Source: Perognathus longimembris pacificus (taxonomy: Eukaryota; Chordata; Mammalia; Rodentia; Heteromyidae). Taken from it: a stretch of DNA of 64,000 nucleotides. Positions 10,384 to 21,077 of this stretch are shown in pieces; position 1 is the first letter of the stretch, and every line of letters starts with the position of its first letter. The stretch covers positions 6,507,297 through 6,571,296 of the forward strand of contig NC_063180.1 of NCBI RefSeq assembly GCF_023159225.1, in the 5' to 3' direction. The notes beneath the pieces were generated by a model. The model was not told the origin of the DNA. It saw only the letters and a program-made list of their open reading frames with translations, and made no database searches. The translations under genes were made by a program, and so were the position numbers.

Positions 10384-12194
10384 GACTGTTCTTAGTAGAG
10401 GATGGGGAAAATGTTGGACTCACATGAAGAAGAGGGGAAGGAAGAGTGGAGGCAGAGAAGTAGATTCTTAGTTCAAGGGGAAGGAAGATCTGAGGAGGAA
10501 TTGACAGAGCTCTGGAGGATGGACGATGAAGCAGTGGGAGGAGGGCACTGTGCCTGGCTCTCTCAGAGCAGAGAACGAGTGAGCAGATGGTTCTCTGAGG
10601 TCCCCCTCCTCCTTCCCTCCCCCCCCAACACTGCCCCTCACCTTCCATTCACAGCCTTGTTAGTTCTAGAAACTTCCGTATTATCCAGCAGGAGGGTGAA
10701 GAATAGTATAGGCCAGGTCAGGAAACAGACAACCTATGAGACAAATCTGGCCTTCCACTCTTTTTCTAAATAAAGTTTTATTGAAACATGATCACGTTTG
10801 TTCCTTAACATATTGTCTAAGACTGCTTTCTCACTTTTGAGTAGTGTGACAGAGACCGTGTGGCCTATAAAACCAAAATTATTTACCATCTGGTGGTTTA
10901 TAGAAAAAGCCTGTCAACCCCTGGCTTAGAGAACGGGAAAGGAGAGCACTTCCTACCCCCTTCCCTTGGTAAGTCGAGAAGAGCAGTTGGTAAAAAGCAT
11001 GTTTCTGAGATTGAGAGCCAGGGCAGCTCTAAATCAAGCCCATGAGGGTTGATCAAAGCATCTGTGGGGGTGCAGAAAAAAGAGCCATAGCCCCTGCCCC
11101 CCAAGAAGCTTCAGAGCCAAGAGGGAGCCCAGGCATAGGCCCTGGATGGAGCTGGGGAAGCAGCAGGGAGGAGACACTGGCAGGAGCCAGGGCCTCCTGA
11201 AAGACTTAGCCTCCATTAAGACAGAAGCACATGCTGGGAAACTTTCTAGAAAGAAGAGCGCCCACCATGGGAGTGGGCAGGTGAGGGGAGCAGGCAGAGG
11301 CAGGGAGAGGGCAGGTGAGGGGAGAGGGCAGGGGAGGGGAGAGGGCAGGGGAGGGGAGAGGGCAGGGGAGGGGAGCAGGCAGAGGCAGGGAGAGGGCAGG
11401 TAAGGGGAGCTTAGGCTCCTATCTTGTGCAGGCTCCAGTATGTGGATGCCCTTCTCCCTCATGCCACTGGGACCACAGCCTCTGTCCTGGGCCTTTTATG
11501 ACCCGGCTAGCAACATACTAGAACACAGATTACCAGTGTCAGCCCCACCAGCTGCCATACAGTGCTCCCATCAGTGAGGTCACCTACCACCCCCACCTCC
11601 CGCCCCACCCCCACAGCCGCATCTCTCATGTCTCCTCCTCTCTAAAACCAGGCCCTTCCACCAGCCCCAGTCAGAAACCACACACCTCATGCCCCCTTTC
11701 TCCTTCCCACTCCACACTAAAGTCTATTTCAGAAATACCTTAATGTTCTCTGACCCACAGTTTCACTTTCCATGCTCAAAAAAATAACTAAATGGAAAAT
11801 TCTGGCAACAAGCAATCCATAGAAGTCTTCAATTGCCTGTGGCTCTGAGCAGTACACCATCCCGCTCTGCCTCACCCTTGCTACCCGCTGATTGCCAGAT
11901 GGTAGCTGCCTGCTATCAAAGGGTCCTGATATCGTAATGCTGTAGATAGTGGTTAATTCCAGGCATCTCCTACAGATAGTGGGGGCTGCCATACATCTCA
12001 GTTCTCTCCATGGCTTTGTCTAGTGTCCCCCACCTACAGAGATTTCTTCCATCATTTCTCACCTCCCATGCATCTAGCAAACCATCCATAGTTCTTGGTG
12101 GCATCGGCATTGAGCTTACCATCTCCATCCTTCCTAGCACAACCAGACCCACCTTCCACTTTCCGCAGGATGTTCCTAGCATGGGCCCTGGAGT
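10384..12194. other. repeat-poor intergenic block
   Basis: Holds the minisatellite at 11280-11405. No other recognised feature and no supported gene. Confidence 0.55.
11280..11405 (+). repeat. G-rich minisatellite
   Basis: Tandem GAGGGCAGGGGAGGG-type units of about 20 bases, bounded by two copies of a GCAGGCAGAGGCAGGGAG variant. Regular G-runs suit G-quadruplex formation. Confidence 0.9.
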
Positions 12195-12275
12195 AACACT
12201 GCAGCTGTGGGAACTTGGTGTGGGAACTTGGGCCAGTTAACCAAACCAGTACCTCAGTTTATTTGTTTCTAACTT
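12195..12275 (+). repeat. MIR core fragment
   Basis: CAGCTGTGGGAACTTG, GGCCAGTTAACCAAACC and ACCTCAGTTTATTTG match the MIR core. It is truncated by the SINE that follows. Confidence 0.45.
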
Positions 12276-12279
12276 GGTG

Positions 12280-12722
12280 GTGGTATCTGAGCCCTGCTGG
12301 CTCCCAAGCTTCTTCAGTGGCTGAAATCTGAGGATTACTGCTCAAAGCCAGCTTAGGCAGACAAATCTGAGATTGTTACCTCTCATTAACCAGCTTGGTT
12401 CAAGTGGTAGTACACCAGCTTTGAGTGAAAAAGCTAACTAAGCAAGAGGCCAGGTGCCAAAGGCTCATGCTTGTTATCCTAGCTGCAAGGAGGCTGAGAT
12501 CTGAGGATCGCAGTTTGAAAGCAGACAAACTCATGATCCTTTTATCTTCAACTAACCAACAAAAAGGCAGAAGTGAAGCTGAGGCATAAATGGTAGTGCA
12601 CTGGCTTTGAGCAATAAGAACAAAAAGCTCAGGCCCTGAGTTCAAGCCTCGGGACTGGCACATGCACACACACTAAGCAAGAGCTCTAAAAGTCCTGAGT
12701 TCAAGTCTCAGTAGCAGCACCA
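12280..12722 (+). repeat. 7SL-headed Geo SINE, host of a second copy
   Basis: Host head begins near 12280. The copy 12449-12671 sits in its Geo half between ACTAAGCAAGAG at 12437-12448 and 12672-12683. Confidence 0.85.
12449..12671 (+). repeat. 7SL-headed Geo SINE, nested
   Basis: GCCAGGTGCCAAAGGCTCATG head to Geo end TCGGGACTGGC, with the 12-base duplication given for its host. Confidence 0.9.
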
Positions 12723-13424
12723 AATAATAGTAATTATAATTAAAATAGTATTGATACTAGCCAGTGCCTGATGACTATAAATACCATCTAAAACACACTT
12801 CAATTCACTGAGCAAAAAGGCAGGGCTGAGGTCTCAGGAAGGAGTATGAGTGTGAGCCATCAGCTCATCCCAGAGGGACAATAAGGAATACTGCTAGGGA
12901 GCTTTTCCTGGGCATGGCGTTTGGGAAAGGGCAGGTCAGTGTTGGGCCCAACCAGAGAAGGGCACACTCACACACCATTCCGGCAGAAGAGTGCCACTCA
13001 GCCTGCACCAGGATGTGAATGTGATCCTCTGCGAGCTATACAGTGGGGATGGGGGGGGGGGCACCAAGCAAGGAGTGACACGTGTTCAGAAAGCTCACAC
13101 CAGCATTGGTGTCAACAGCCTCCTAACAGGGACAAAAAGTGAGAAATCAGTGAGCCAAGCCAAGAGGCAGTAGAGGTCACTTAGACAGACACACTTGAGA
13201 GATGATGAGGAAGGACAGACAATTCAATGAGGTCACCAGGCTAAAGGAAGAGGGTGGAACAGCCCTAATCATGTGGCATTCTCAGAACAGGAGGCTACCC
13301 CCAACTAGCAGGGGACAGGCTATCTCAAGCCATTTCAGGAGGCAGGAAGGCTAGGTGGAGGTAGGAAGGAAGGAAAGGATGGTAGTTCAAAGGAAATGGT
13401 AATGGTATGATGGAGAAGCAAGCT

Positions 13425-13483
<59 letters not shown>

Positions 13484-14429
13484 AGGGAGCAAGTACCACT
13501 GACACAAGATCTCAAGCAAAATTTGCCATGAAACACAGTGGCGTGCAGAATGCCCAAGCCAGAGGAGGCAAAGCCTTGGAGATAGGAAGGTGCAGGCTCC
13601 GATCCACTGTTTAAGGGCCCAGACAACTAAGAAAATACAGCCGTAGGTTATTTGCCTCCTACAATTCTGCAGGGTTACTGTGAGCTGGTGGGAGGCCCCA
13701 GGTCTCTCATTAAGCTAGCCACGTCAGCTCCCAGAGCAGCTCCTAGGGCTTTACTGCCTCCGCTTCGCCTCAGAAGAGCTCCCTCCATCTGGTTGTGGCT
13801 GTTAAAAATGTGCTTGGCTTTCTTCTTAAAAATAAAACCCCAATCAAGGGATGAAAGGAAGTGCTTGGAGCTAGTCCAGGAAACCACTGTATACAGGTGC
13901 AGAGGACTAGAGGAGGTGGCTGGGGAGGGAACAGGGCACAGGGAGCCGAACTCTCCCCAGCAATTGGCTGCCATAAACACCTGCCTTTGTGAGTAGCTGA
14001 GTAGCGGGAGCCCAGAGATGTCTTCCTAAGCACAAGCCCAAGGAAGATAGGTAATTGAGGGAATGCAGAAGAAGAGTCCGGGGCAGGGGAGAAGAGGTGT
14101 GAAGGGATATGGCAAGAAGCAAACAGCTACTTTTAGCTTAGGTAACATGAAACTGCTATTAAAAGTCTGCTTTGAAATTTAAAAAGCAGCATATGGCCAC
14201 CACTTCATCATGTGCAAACGACTTTCCTCTGCCAGCTCCGTCCTGAACTATCGAAGGCAGGCAAGGCTGAGCTGTGAGATCTGCAAGGTGGGCCCACCTC
14301 CCACAGCCACCCTCCACAGGTGTCAGGGACCCACAGTCCTACGCATGTGCCTCGAGTATTGAAGGACAATAGATATGAATGATGCCAGATGACTTTCTGT
14401 GACCTGCCACCCACCCAGGCAGATTGCAG
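12723..14429. other. repeat-poor intergenic block
   Basis: Holds a run of ten or more G near 13053 and a (GA)n array. The sequence 13700-14140 is repeat-free but without a gene. Confidence 0.55.
13423..13490 (+). repeat. (GA)n microsatellite
   Basis: Near-perfect GA array passing into GGGA units. Confidence 0.95.
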
Positions 14430-14443
14430 AAAAAGCTTCATGG

Positions 14444-14583
14444 CCCCTCCGATTGCCTTCATGTGTTGTGGAGTTGTTTGGTGAGAGTCGTTGCCCTGAC
14501 ATGCTTGATGGTGTGCTACCGCTGCGCCTAACTTTGGGCGACAATGCAGACTTGAATAAATGGTCAGCTGTGGAAAAAAAAAA
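14444..14583 (+). pseudogene. 5'-truncated retrocopy of an unidentified mRNA
   Basis: About 130 bases of unique sequence carry AATAAA (14556-14561) about 13 bases before a long A-run, flanked by the 14-base duplication AAAAAGCTTCATGG (14430-14443 and 14584-14597). This is the signature of L1-mediated reverse transcription of a polyadenylated transcript. The body is not a SINE, LINE or LTR family I recognise. It is probably the 3' end of a cellular mRNA whose parent gene I cannot name. Confidence 0.7.
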
Positions 14584-14602
14584 AAAAAGCTTCATGGAGC
14601 AG

Positions 14603-14664
14603 CTTGAAGGTCATGGTCAGAGCTCTGCCTGGACTTGAAGGTCATGGTCAGAGCTCTTCCTGGA
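14603..14664 (+). repeat. 31-base tandem duplication
   Basis: CTTGAAGGTCATGGTCAGAG... occurs at 14603-14633 and 14634-14664 with one mismatch, six bases after the retrocopy's right target duplication. Confidence 0.95.
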
Positions 14665-14735
14665 CTGCCTGTCCACCTGCCCTGCTGCCTCTGGCCTCAA
14701 GAATTGGCTTGTTTGCATTAAAAGATAACTGTCTT

Positions 14736-14920
14736 GAGGTTGCGAATGTGGCTTAGCAGTAGAGTTCTTGCCTAGCATGCAGGAAGCCCTGGGTTTGATT
14801 CCTCAGTACCACATAAACAGAAAAGGCTGGAAGTGGTACTGTGGCTCAAGCGGTAGAGTGCTAGCCTTGAGCAAAAGGAGCCAGGGACAGGCCCTGAGTT
14901 CAAGCCCCAGGACTGGCAAG
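14736..14920 (+). repeat. IDL-Geo SINE (older subfamily)
   Basis: AATGTGGCTTAGCAG/CACATAAACAG form of the left monomer plus Geo. Its tail has become the (GA)n array that follows. Confidence 0.9.
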
Positions 14921-14931
14921 AGAGAGAGGGA

Positions 14932-15023
<92 letters not shown>

Positions 15024-15053
15024 GAGGAGGAGAGAGGAGAGAGGAGAAGAGAG
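14921..15053 (+). repeat. (GA)n and (GGAGACA)n compound microsatellite
   Basis: GA array followed by five AGGAGAC heptamers (about 14983-15022) and GGAGA repeats, derived from the IDL-Geo tail. Confidence 0.95.
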
Positions 15054-16118
15054 AGATCCTTGAAGTAGGGGCCACCACAGCTGATGGCAGCCAAAATGGA
15101 ATGAGAAGTTATAGCAGCAAAGATATTGGATGCCTGACAGGAACATGTCCTAAAATCAAGGTCTGGGGGCTCCTTGGGACAGGTGAAGCTTTTCCCGGGG
15201 GCATGCCATTCTGCCAGGCCAAGTTTCACGTGGAGGAAGTGGGGAAGGATTAGGGCTCCCCTTCACTTTGCAAATGTTCTCTCAGTAAACAGAACTCTGT
15301 GTGGGAACAGTATTACTAGAAACTGCAAATGCAATTTGATTAATGCCATAAAAATGCAACTGAAACCACCAGCCCTCACAGACAGTGGGCTTATGTCTAC
15401 CCTGCTCTCTACAGGGAGTATTTGCCTCCTGAGTTTGTGTATTGTTCACCCTTTGGCTTTGGCACACACACAAAATCCAAAGCCTATAATAACACAGGTC
15501 ATTAAACTCAACAACTGCACTTGGACCCTTGTCAAGGGTATGATTCAGGCAGGCGCTCTCTTCAGGACAGCTTCCAAGGTGTTAAGGGGCTCTACCCTCC
15601 CCACACAGGGGCCAGGACCAGCCACGCAGTTTTCCGGATTTGAGGTTTCTTGTGGCCACTAGGTGGCAGTAGGGATTTGCACAAAAGGGCGGTTGGAGCT
15701 TGGCACAGTTTGAGACTTACTGAAGTGTCTATTTTTTGTGTGTGCATCGCTCTTTTCCATATAAAAACAAATGAGGTTAGGTGTATAAAATGAGATGCAC
15801 CTGCAAATTTTATATTGGGAGAAGCCCTGCAGGTGCATCCAGGAAGTCTTCTATTTGAAGAGACAGGAGGAAAGGGATCAATTCAGAGGAGCCTCTTACA
15901 ATTTTCAGGCTGGTTAGTCCTGGACTGCAGGTAGCTATCTCCTATCCCAGCAGTCTAGAAATGTGGAGGTTCATGCCATACACATTCCATGACTGACTCC
16001 CCACCTGGCCTTTCTGGGTCATTGTGCCAGGGACCCACATACCTAGAAGTGCCCCGTCTGGCTCAGCCCAACAGAATTGCTTCAAGCATCCAATAAGCCA
16101 TGCAAAACTGTTGAAGAA
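15054..16118. other. repeat-free block with CTCF motif
   Basis: No coding signature. The CTCF-like site at 15653-15671 is the only feature. Confidence 0.6.
15653..15671 (+). promoter_or_regulatory. CTCF-consensus motif
   Basis: TGGCCACTAGGTGGCAGTA fits the CTCF core CCASYAGRKGGCRS at all 14 positions (15656-15669), with matching flanks. It lies in repeat-free intergenic sequence about 12 kb beyond the longest RALB 3' end. Occupancy cannot be judged from sequence alone. Confidence 0.6.
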
Positions 16119-16255
16119 AAGCTTGGTGTTGATTACTCACCCCTGCAATCTTAACTACTCAGAAGACTGAGATCTGAAAGACCTTAGTTTGAAGCCAACA
16201 TGGGCAGAAAGTCTGTGGCACTCTATCTCCAAAATAACCAGCAAAAGGCCAGGCT
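16119..16255 (+). repeat. 7SL-headed SINE, tail lost
   Basis: Head with linker variant TATCTCCAAAATAACCAGC. The tRNA/Geo half is cut off before the L1 3' UTR. Confidence 0.75.
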
Positions 16256-16257
16256 AG

Positions 16258-16490
16258 TAAGAGGGGACACAGAAATTGAGACAAAGGGTGAACAAATGCA
16301 GCAGTGGTACTCAGTACACTCTATGTTTTAAATGAACCATACAATTTGTGAGTGGGGACGGGAGGGAAAAACCAGGAGAGAGTGAGGGAAGGAGTGACAG
16401 TGTCCAAAATGAAATGTCCTCATTATCTGACTTATGTAACTGTAACACCTCTGTACATCACCTAATAACAATGAAAGTTAAGGGGAGAAA
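16258..16490 (+). mobile_element. older L1 3' UTR end
   Basis: Shares a module with 17104-17312: GACAAAGGGTGAACAAATG, then a GGGAGGGAAAAACCAGG stretch, then a TGACTTATGTAACTGTAAC block. That block aligns with the 3' tip of the young L1s, so I read it as an older L1 lineage. Confidence 0.6.
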
Positions 16491-16496
16491 AACCAG

Positions 16497-16745
16497 GCTG
16501 AGCCAGGCACTGATGGCTTATGCCTATAATCCTAGCTACTCAGGAGAATGAGATCTGAGGACTGTGGATCGAAGCCATCTCAGGGAGAAAAATCCATAAA
16601 GACTCTTATCTCCAATAAACTACTCAGAAAAGGCCGGAAGTGTTGCTGTGGCTCAAGTGATAGGTAGAGTACTAGCCTTAAACAAAAGCAGCCCAGGCCC
16701 TGGGGCCCTAAGTTCAATCTCCAGTATCACACAAAAAATAAATAA
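16497..16745 (+). repeat. 7SL-headed Geo SINE
   Basis: GCCAGGCACTGATGGC head, CTTATCTCCAATAAAC linker, Geo with a short GATAGGTAGAG insertion. Confidence 0.88.
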
Positions 16746-16790
16746 AAATTAGTACAAAATTAGAAATCAGTAAAAATTAGAACAAAAACA

Positions 16791-16872
16791 AAGTTGGAGG
16801 CATAGTTCAAGCAGCACAGCACTGGCTTAGCAAGCACAAGGTCCTGAATTCAAACCCCAGTATTAAAGAAGA
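16791..16872 (+). repeat. older SINE tRNA-like tail
   Basis: GTTGGAGGCATAGTTCAAGC...CTTAGCAAGCACAAGG...AACCCCAG is the tail module of the older composite family standing alone. Confidence 0.65.
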
Positions 16873-17103
16873 AAAAATAAGTGTATCAAATCACCATATG
16901 TGCTTTTAAAAAATGTGTCAGTACATGAGACCAAAGGAGGATATTCTTAAGAGAGGAACACAGAGGTGCAATGCCTATGTCCCTCTGATCATATACAATA
17001 ACATTTATTGAAATGAACTGCAAGAAATGGAAACAAGAAATTCTTTTTTCTTTTGCTGCTGTTTTTGTTTTCATTTCTTTTGTGTTTCTTCATTTATGTT
17101 TTG

Positions 17104-17312
17104 GGGAGGGAAGATGAGGACATAGAAATGGAGGGACAAAGGGTGAACAAATGCAGCAGGGATACTCATTAGACACTATGTTTGTGGTGGAGATGGGAGA
17201 GAAAAACCAGGAAAGAATGAGGGAAAGGGTGACACCGTCCAAAAAGCACTTGTTACCTGACTTATGTAACTGTAACCTTTCTGTATATCACTTTTATAAC
17301 AATAAAAATAAT
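17104..17312 (+). mobile_element. older L1 3' UTR end
   Basis: Second good copy of the 3' UTR module seen at 16258-16490, ending in ATAACAATAAAAATAA. The two define a roughly 210-base unit and differ by scattered substitutions and small indels. Confidence 0.6.
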
Positions 17313-17334
17313 TTTAAAAACTTAGTGTTTTTTT

Positions 17335-17757
17335 TTAAGTGTCAGTACTAGTGTTTGACCTCAGGGCCTCTCTCTTGGCATTTTCCTCACAGCTGGTGCT
17401 CTGCCACTTGAGCCATATTTCCAGTCCAGAATTTTTTGCCAATCCTGGGGCTTCAACTCAGGGCCTGGGCACCGTCCCTGAGCTTCCTTTGCTCAAGGCT
17501 AGCACTCTACCACTTAAACCACAGCTTCACTTCTGGCTTTTTCTGTGTATGTGGTGCTGAGGAATCGAACCCAGGGCTTCATGCATGCAAGGCAATTACT
17601 CTACCACTAAGCCACATTCCCAACCCCACTCCAGCATTTTTATGGTTAATTGGACATGGAATCTCACACACATTTCTGCCAGGCTGACTTTGAACCAATA
17701 TCCTCTAGGCCTCGGCCTCTTGAGTGGCTAGCATTGCAAGCATGAGCTACCTCATTC
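17335..17757 (-). repeat. older 7SL-headed SINE, host of IDL-Geo
   Basis: A variant with ATGGAATCTCACACACATTTC in the linker. Tail part 17335-17432, head part 17632-17757. The L1 at 17770 landed at its edge. Confidence 0.8.
17433..17630 (-). repeat. IDL-Geo SINE nested in an antisense SINE
   Basis: Reads CCAATCCTGGGGCTTCAACTC through CCACATTCCCAACCCCA. It splits the older SINE 17335-17757 within a CCAG(A/C)ATTTTT target. Confidence 0.9.
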
Positions 17758-17769
17758 AGCAGGTATGTT

Positions 17770-19648
17770 GTTTTTTTTTTATTAATTGAACATAAATTTT
17801 TTTACAAGGTGTTGTGCAAAAAGGGTGCAGTTACATAGTAGGGCAGTGTGTACATTTCTTGTGATATCTTACAACCTGTTTTTCCATCCCTTGTCTAGGT
17901 CAGGTAGACACATATGCAATATACAATGTATCAAGAACATATACAGTATTCACAGACTTGGTCTCTACTGTCTCTCCGTCTCCCTTTGTTAACAGTCATA
18001 GATCAGGGAGATCATGCCCCTTTGTTTTCTGTGTTCTAGGCTTGTCTCACTCAACATTATTTGTTCGAGTTCTGACCATTTCCCTGCGAATAACAATATT
18101 TCACCATTCCTAATCGCTATGTAGTATTCCATTGTGTGTAAGTACCATATTTTTTGGATCCATTCGTCTGTGGAGGGGAATCTGGGTTGTTTCCATATTT
18201 TGGCTATTGTGAATTGTGCCGCAATAAACATGGAAGTACAAATGTCTTTTTGATATCTTGGGTTTTGCTGTTTAGGATAGATGCCTAGGAGTGGTATGGC
18301 TGGGTCATAGGGTAGGTCTATATTGAGCTTTTTGAGAAAGCTCCATACTGTTCTCCACAGTGGTTGTACTAATTTGCACTCCCACCAACAATGGAGAAGG
18401 GTTCCTCTTTCCCCACAGCCCCTCCAGCATTTGTTGTTTCCTGAGTTCAGAGTATAGGCCATTCTAACTGGGGTGAGGTGGTATCTCAGGGTTGTTTTTA
18501 TTTGCATTTCCTTTACTAGCAGGGATGTTGAGCATTTCCTCATGTGTTTCTTTGCCATTTTTATATCTTCTCTTGTGAAGTCTCTCTTTAGCTCTTTTGC
18601 CCATTTCCTAATAGGTTTATTGGGCTTGGAGGGGCTTAGTTTTTTGAGTTCTCTGTAGATGACCGATATCAGGCCTTTGTCTGTTGCTGTGCTGGTAAAT
18701 ATCCTTTCCCATATCGTTGGCTGTCTTTCTATTTTGGTGGCTATGACCTTAGCTGTGCAGAAACTTTTTAATTTGTAGTAGTCCCATTTGTCGAGTCTTT
18801 CCCCTATTTGTTGTGCCCCTGGGACTCTATTCAGGAAGTTCCTTCCTGTGCCTGTAAGTTCTAGCATCTTTCCTATTCTGTCTTTCAGTAGTTTCAAGGA
18901 TTCAGGTCTGATATTGAGGTCCTTGATCCATTTTGAGTTGATCTTGGTGCATGGTGATAGGCTTGGGTATACTGTGAGTTTTCTGCATATGGCTGCCCAG
19001 TTCTCCCAGCACCAGTAGTTGAAGAGGCTATGTTTACTCCATTTTATGTCTTTAGCTCCTTTGTCAAATATCAGTTGGCTGTAAGAGTGTGGTTTAATTT
19101 CTGGGTCTTCAATTCTAATCCATTGGTCTTCCGATCTGTTTTTATACCAATACCATGCTGTTTTTGTTATGATGGCCTTGTAGTAGAGCTTGAAGTCTGG
19201 TATTGTGATACCTCCTGCACTATTTTTTTTGCCTAGAATTGCTTTGGCTATTCTAGGATTTTTGCTGTTCCATATGAATTTGTGGATTGGTTTCTCTATT
19301 TCAGTGAAGAACGTGGCTGGGATTTTGATAGGCATTGCATTGAATTTGTATAACAGTTTGGGCAATATGGCCATTTTCACTATATTGATTCTGCCTACCC
19401 ATGAGCATGGGAGGTCTTTCCATCTCCTTGTGTCTTCTTTGATTTCCCTTATTAGATTTTTGTAGTTTTCATTGAATAGGTCCGTCACGTCCTTGGTTAA
19501 GTTGATCCCTAGGTACTTTATTCTTTTTTTGGCTACTGTAAATGGAATTGTTTCCATAATTTCCTTTTCTGTTTGTCTATTGCTGGTGTACAGAAAAGCT
19601 GCTGACTTTTGTGGATTGATTTTGTATCCTGCTACTTTGCCAAATTGG
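17770..19648 (-). mobile_element. L1 retrotransposon, 5'-truncated, young
   Basis: The element is flanked by the 12-base duplication AGCAGGTATGTT (17758-17769 and 19649-19660) and has its A-tail at the left end (minus orientation). It holds the 3' part of ORF2 and a roughly 220-base 3' UTR. It inserted at the edge of an older antisense SINE. Confidence 0.93.
17989..19648 (-). pseudogene. L1 ORF2 C-terminal fragment, uninterrupted
   Basis: About 550 codons stay open from the 5' truncation to the stop at 17989. They include the reverse-transcriptase thumb region ([11 protein letters not shown] onward) and the C-terminal cysteine motif C-x3-C-x7-H-x4-C. The endonuclease and the catalytic part of reverse transcriptase are missing, so it is inactive despite the clean frame. 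The clean frame implies a recent insertion. Confidence 0.9.
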
Positions 19649-19678
19649 AGCAGGTATGTTTTAAAAGTGGTCTAATTT

Positions 19679-19890
19679 GGGGCTGGGAATGTGGCTTCAT
19701 GGTAGAGTGCTTGCCTAACATGCATGAAGTCCTGGGTTTGATTTCTCATTAGCACATAAACAGAAAAATCCAGAAGTAGGGCCGTGGCTCAAGAGGTAGA
19801 GTGCTAGCCTTGAGCACAGAGAGGCTGAAGGACATAGCTCAGGCCCCGAGTTCAAGCCCCAAGACTGGCACACAAAAAATTTATAAAGAA
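19679..19890 (+). repeat. IDL-Geo SINE (older subfamily)
   Basis: GGGGCTGGGAATGTGGC start, B-box GGGTTTGATTT, then a Geo monomer with AAGCCCCAAGACTGGC. Directly followed by another copy. Confidence 0.9.
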
Positions 19891-19898
19891 ATCAGAGG

Positions 19899-20095
19899 GC
19901 TGGGAATGTGGGTCCATGGTAGAGTGCTTGCCTTGCATGCAAGAAGCCCTGGGTTCGATTCCTCAGAACCACAGAAACAGAAAAAGCCAGAAGTGGTGCT
20001 GTCGCTCAGGTGGTAGAATGCTTAGCCTTGAGCAAATAGAAGCTTAGGGACAGTGCCCAGACCCTGAGTGCCCACAACTGGCAAAAAGAAAGAAA
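19899..20095 (+). repeat. IDL-Geo SINE
   Basis: Second copy in direct repeat with 19679-19890. A long (GGAA)n array has grown from its tail. Confidence 0.9.
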
Positions 20096-20180
20096 GAACG
20101 GAAGAACAAAAGGAAGGAAGGAAGGAAGGAAGGAAGGAAGGAAGGAAGGAAGGAAGGAAGGAAGGAAGGAAGGAAGGAAA
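20096..20180 (+). repeat. (GGAA)n microsatellite
   Basis: About 17 GGAA units at the tail of the IDL-Geo at 19899. GGAA repeats can bind ETS factors; no evidence here that they do. Confidence 0.97.
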
Positions 20181-20252
20181 AAGTAATCCGATAACTGGAT
20201 TTAGGTAGCAGCCAGTAACAGTGGTATTATCTGCAGCTAAAGAAAATGTTTG

Positions 20253-20492
20253 AAGCTGGACGTTGGTAGTTCATACCTGTAATCCTAGCTACTAAGGAGG
20301 CTGACACCTGATTACCACAGTTCAAGGCCAGCCTAGGCAAGAAAGTCTGAGAGACTCTTATCTCCAATTAACCACCGTAAATCCAAAAGTGGAGCTGTGG
20401 CTAAAGTGGTAGAGTACTAGCCTTGAGCAAAAAGCTCAGGGATGGTACCCAGGACCTGAGTTCAACCCTCAGGACCAGTTAAAAAAAAACAA
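20253..20492 (+). repeat. 7SL-headed Geo SINE
   Basis: GCTGGACGTTGGTAGTTC head to GGACCAGTTAAAAAAAAAC, all modules present. Confidence 0.88.
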
Positions 20493-20607
20493 CAAAAAAG
20501 ATGACAAAGAAGAAAACGTTCAGAAGGCATTTCTGTCCTTTTGTAGCATTTGCCAAATACTGTTCTGACCTATAGGATGTTAATAAGTAGTTTGTTCTTA
20601 ATTTTGT

Positions 20608-20838
20608 GTGTGTGCACTGATACTGGGGCTTGAACTCAGGGCCTTGTGCTCTAGCTTGGCTTTTCTGCTCACAGTTAATGCTGTACCTTGAGCCATGCCT
20701 TCAGTCCAGCATTTTTCTGGTTAACTGAACATGGAATCTCACAGGCATTTCTGCCAAGGCTGGCTTTGAGCCAAGGTCCTCTAGGCCTTAACCTCCTGGG
20801 TAGCTAGAATTATAGATGTGAGTTACCAGTGCCTGGCT
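20608..20838 (-). repeat. older 7SL-headed SINE
   Basis: Same ATGGAATCTCACAGGCATTTC linker variant as 17335-17757, marking a distinct older subfamily. Confidence 0.8.
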
Positions 20839-20839
20839 T

Positions 20840-21077
20840 GTTTTTTGTTTTGTTTTGTTTTGTTTTGGTGTTGTTATTTGTTTGCGTCAGTCCTGGGGCT
20901 TGGACTCAGGGCCTGGGCACTGTCCCTGAGCTTCTTTTGCTCAAGGCTAGCACTCTACTCCTTGAGCCACAGCACCAGCTCTGGCTTTTTCTGTGTATGT
21001 GGTACTGAGGAATCGAACCCCGGGCTTCAGGCATGCATGCTAAACAACACTCTACCACTAAGCCACATTCTCTGCCT
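20840..21077 (-). repeat. IDL-Geo SINE
   Basis: Tail (TTTTG)n on the plus strand at the left, Geo from GTCAGTCCTGGGGCTTGG, ID monomer ending CCACATTCTCTGCC. Confidence 0.92.

Noticed and set aside
14768..15253. 161- and 124-codon frames on opposite strands
   Set aside because: They run through an IDL-Geo SINE and the (GA)n array; arginine/glutamate or serine/leucine runs are microsatellite translations.
17989..19557. Functional reverse transcriptase gene
   Set aside because: The 522-codon frame is only the C-terminal part of L1 ORF2; endonuclease and catalytic reverse-transcriptase motifs are absent.
19679..20095. tRNA genes suggested by A- and B-box sequences
   Set aside because: The boxes belong to IDL-Geo SINEs; no cloverleaf with paired acceptor stem and anticodon arm.
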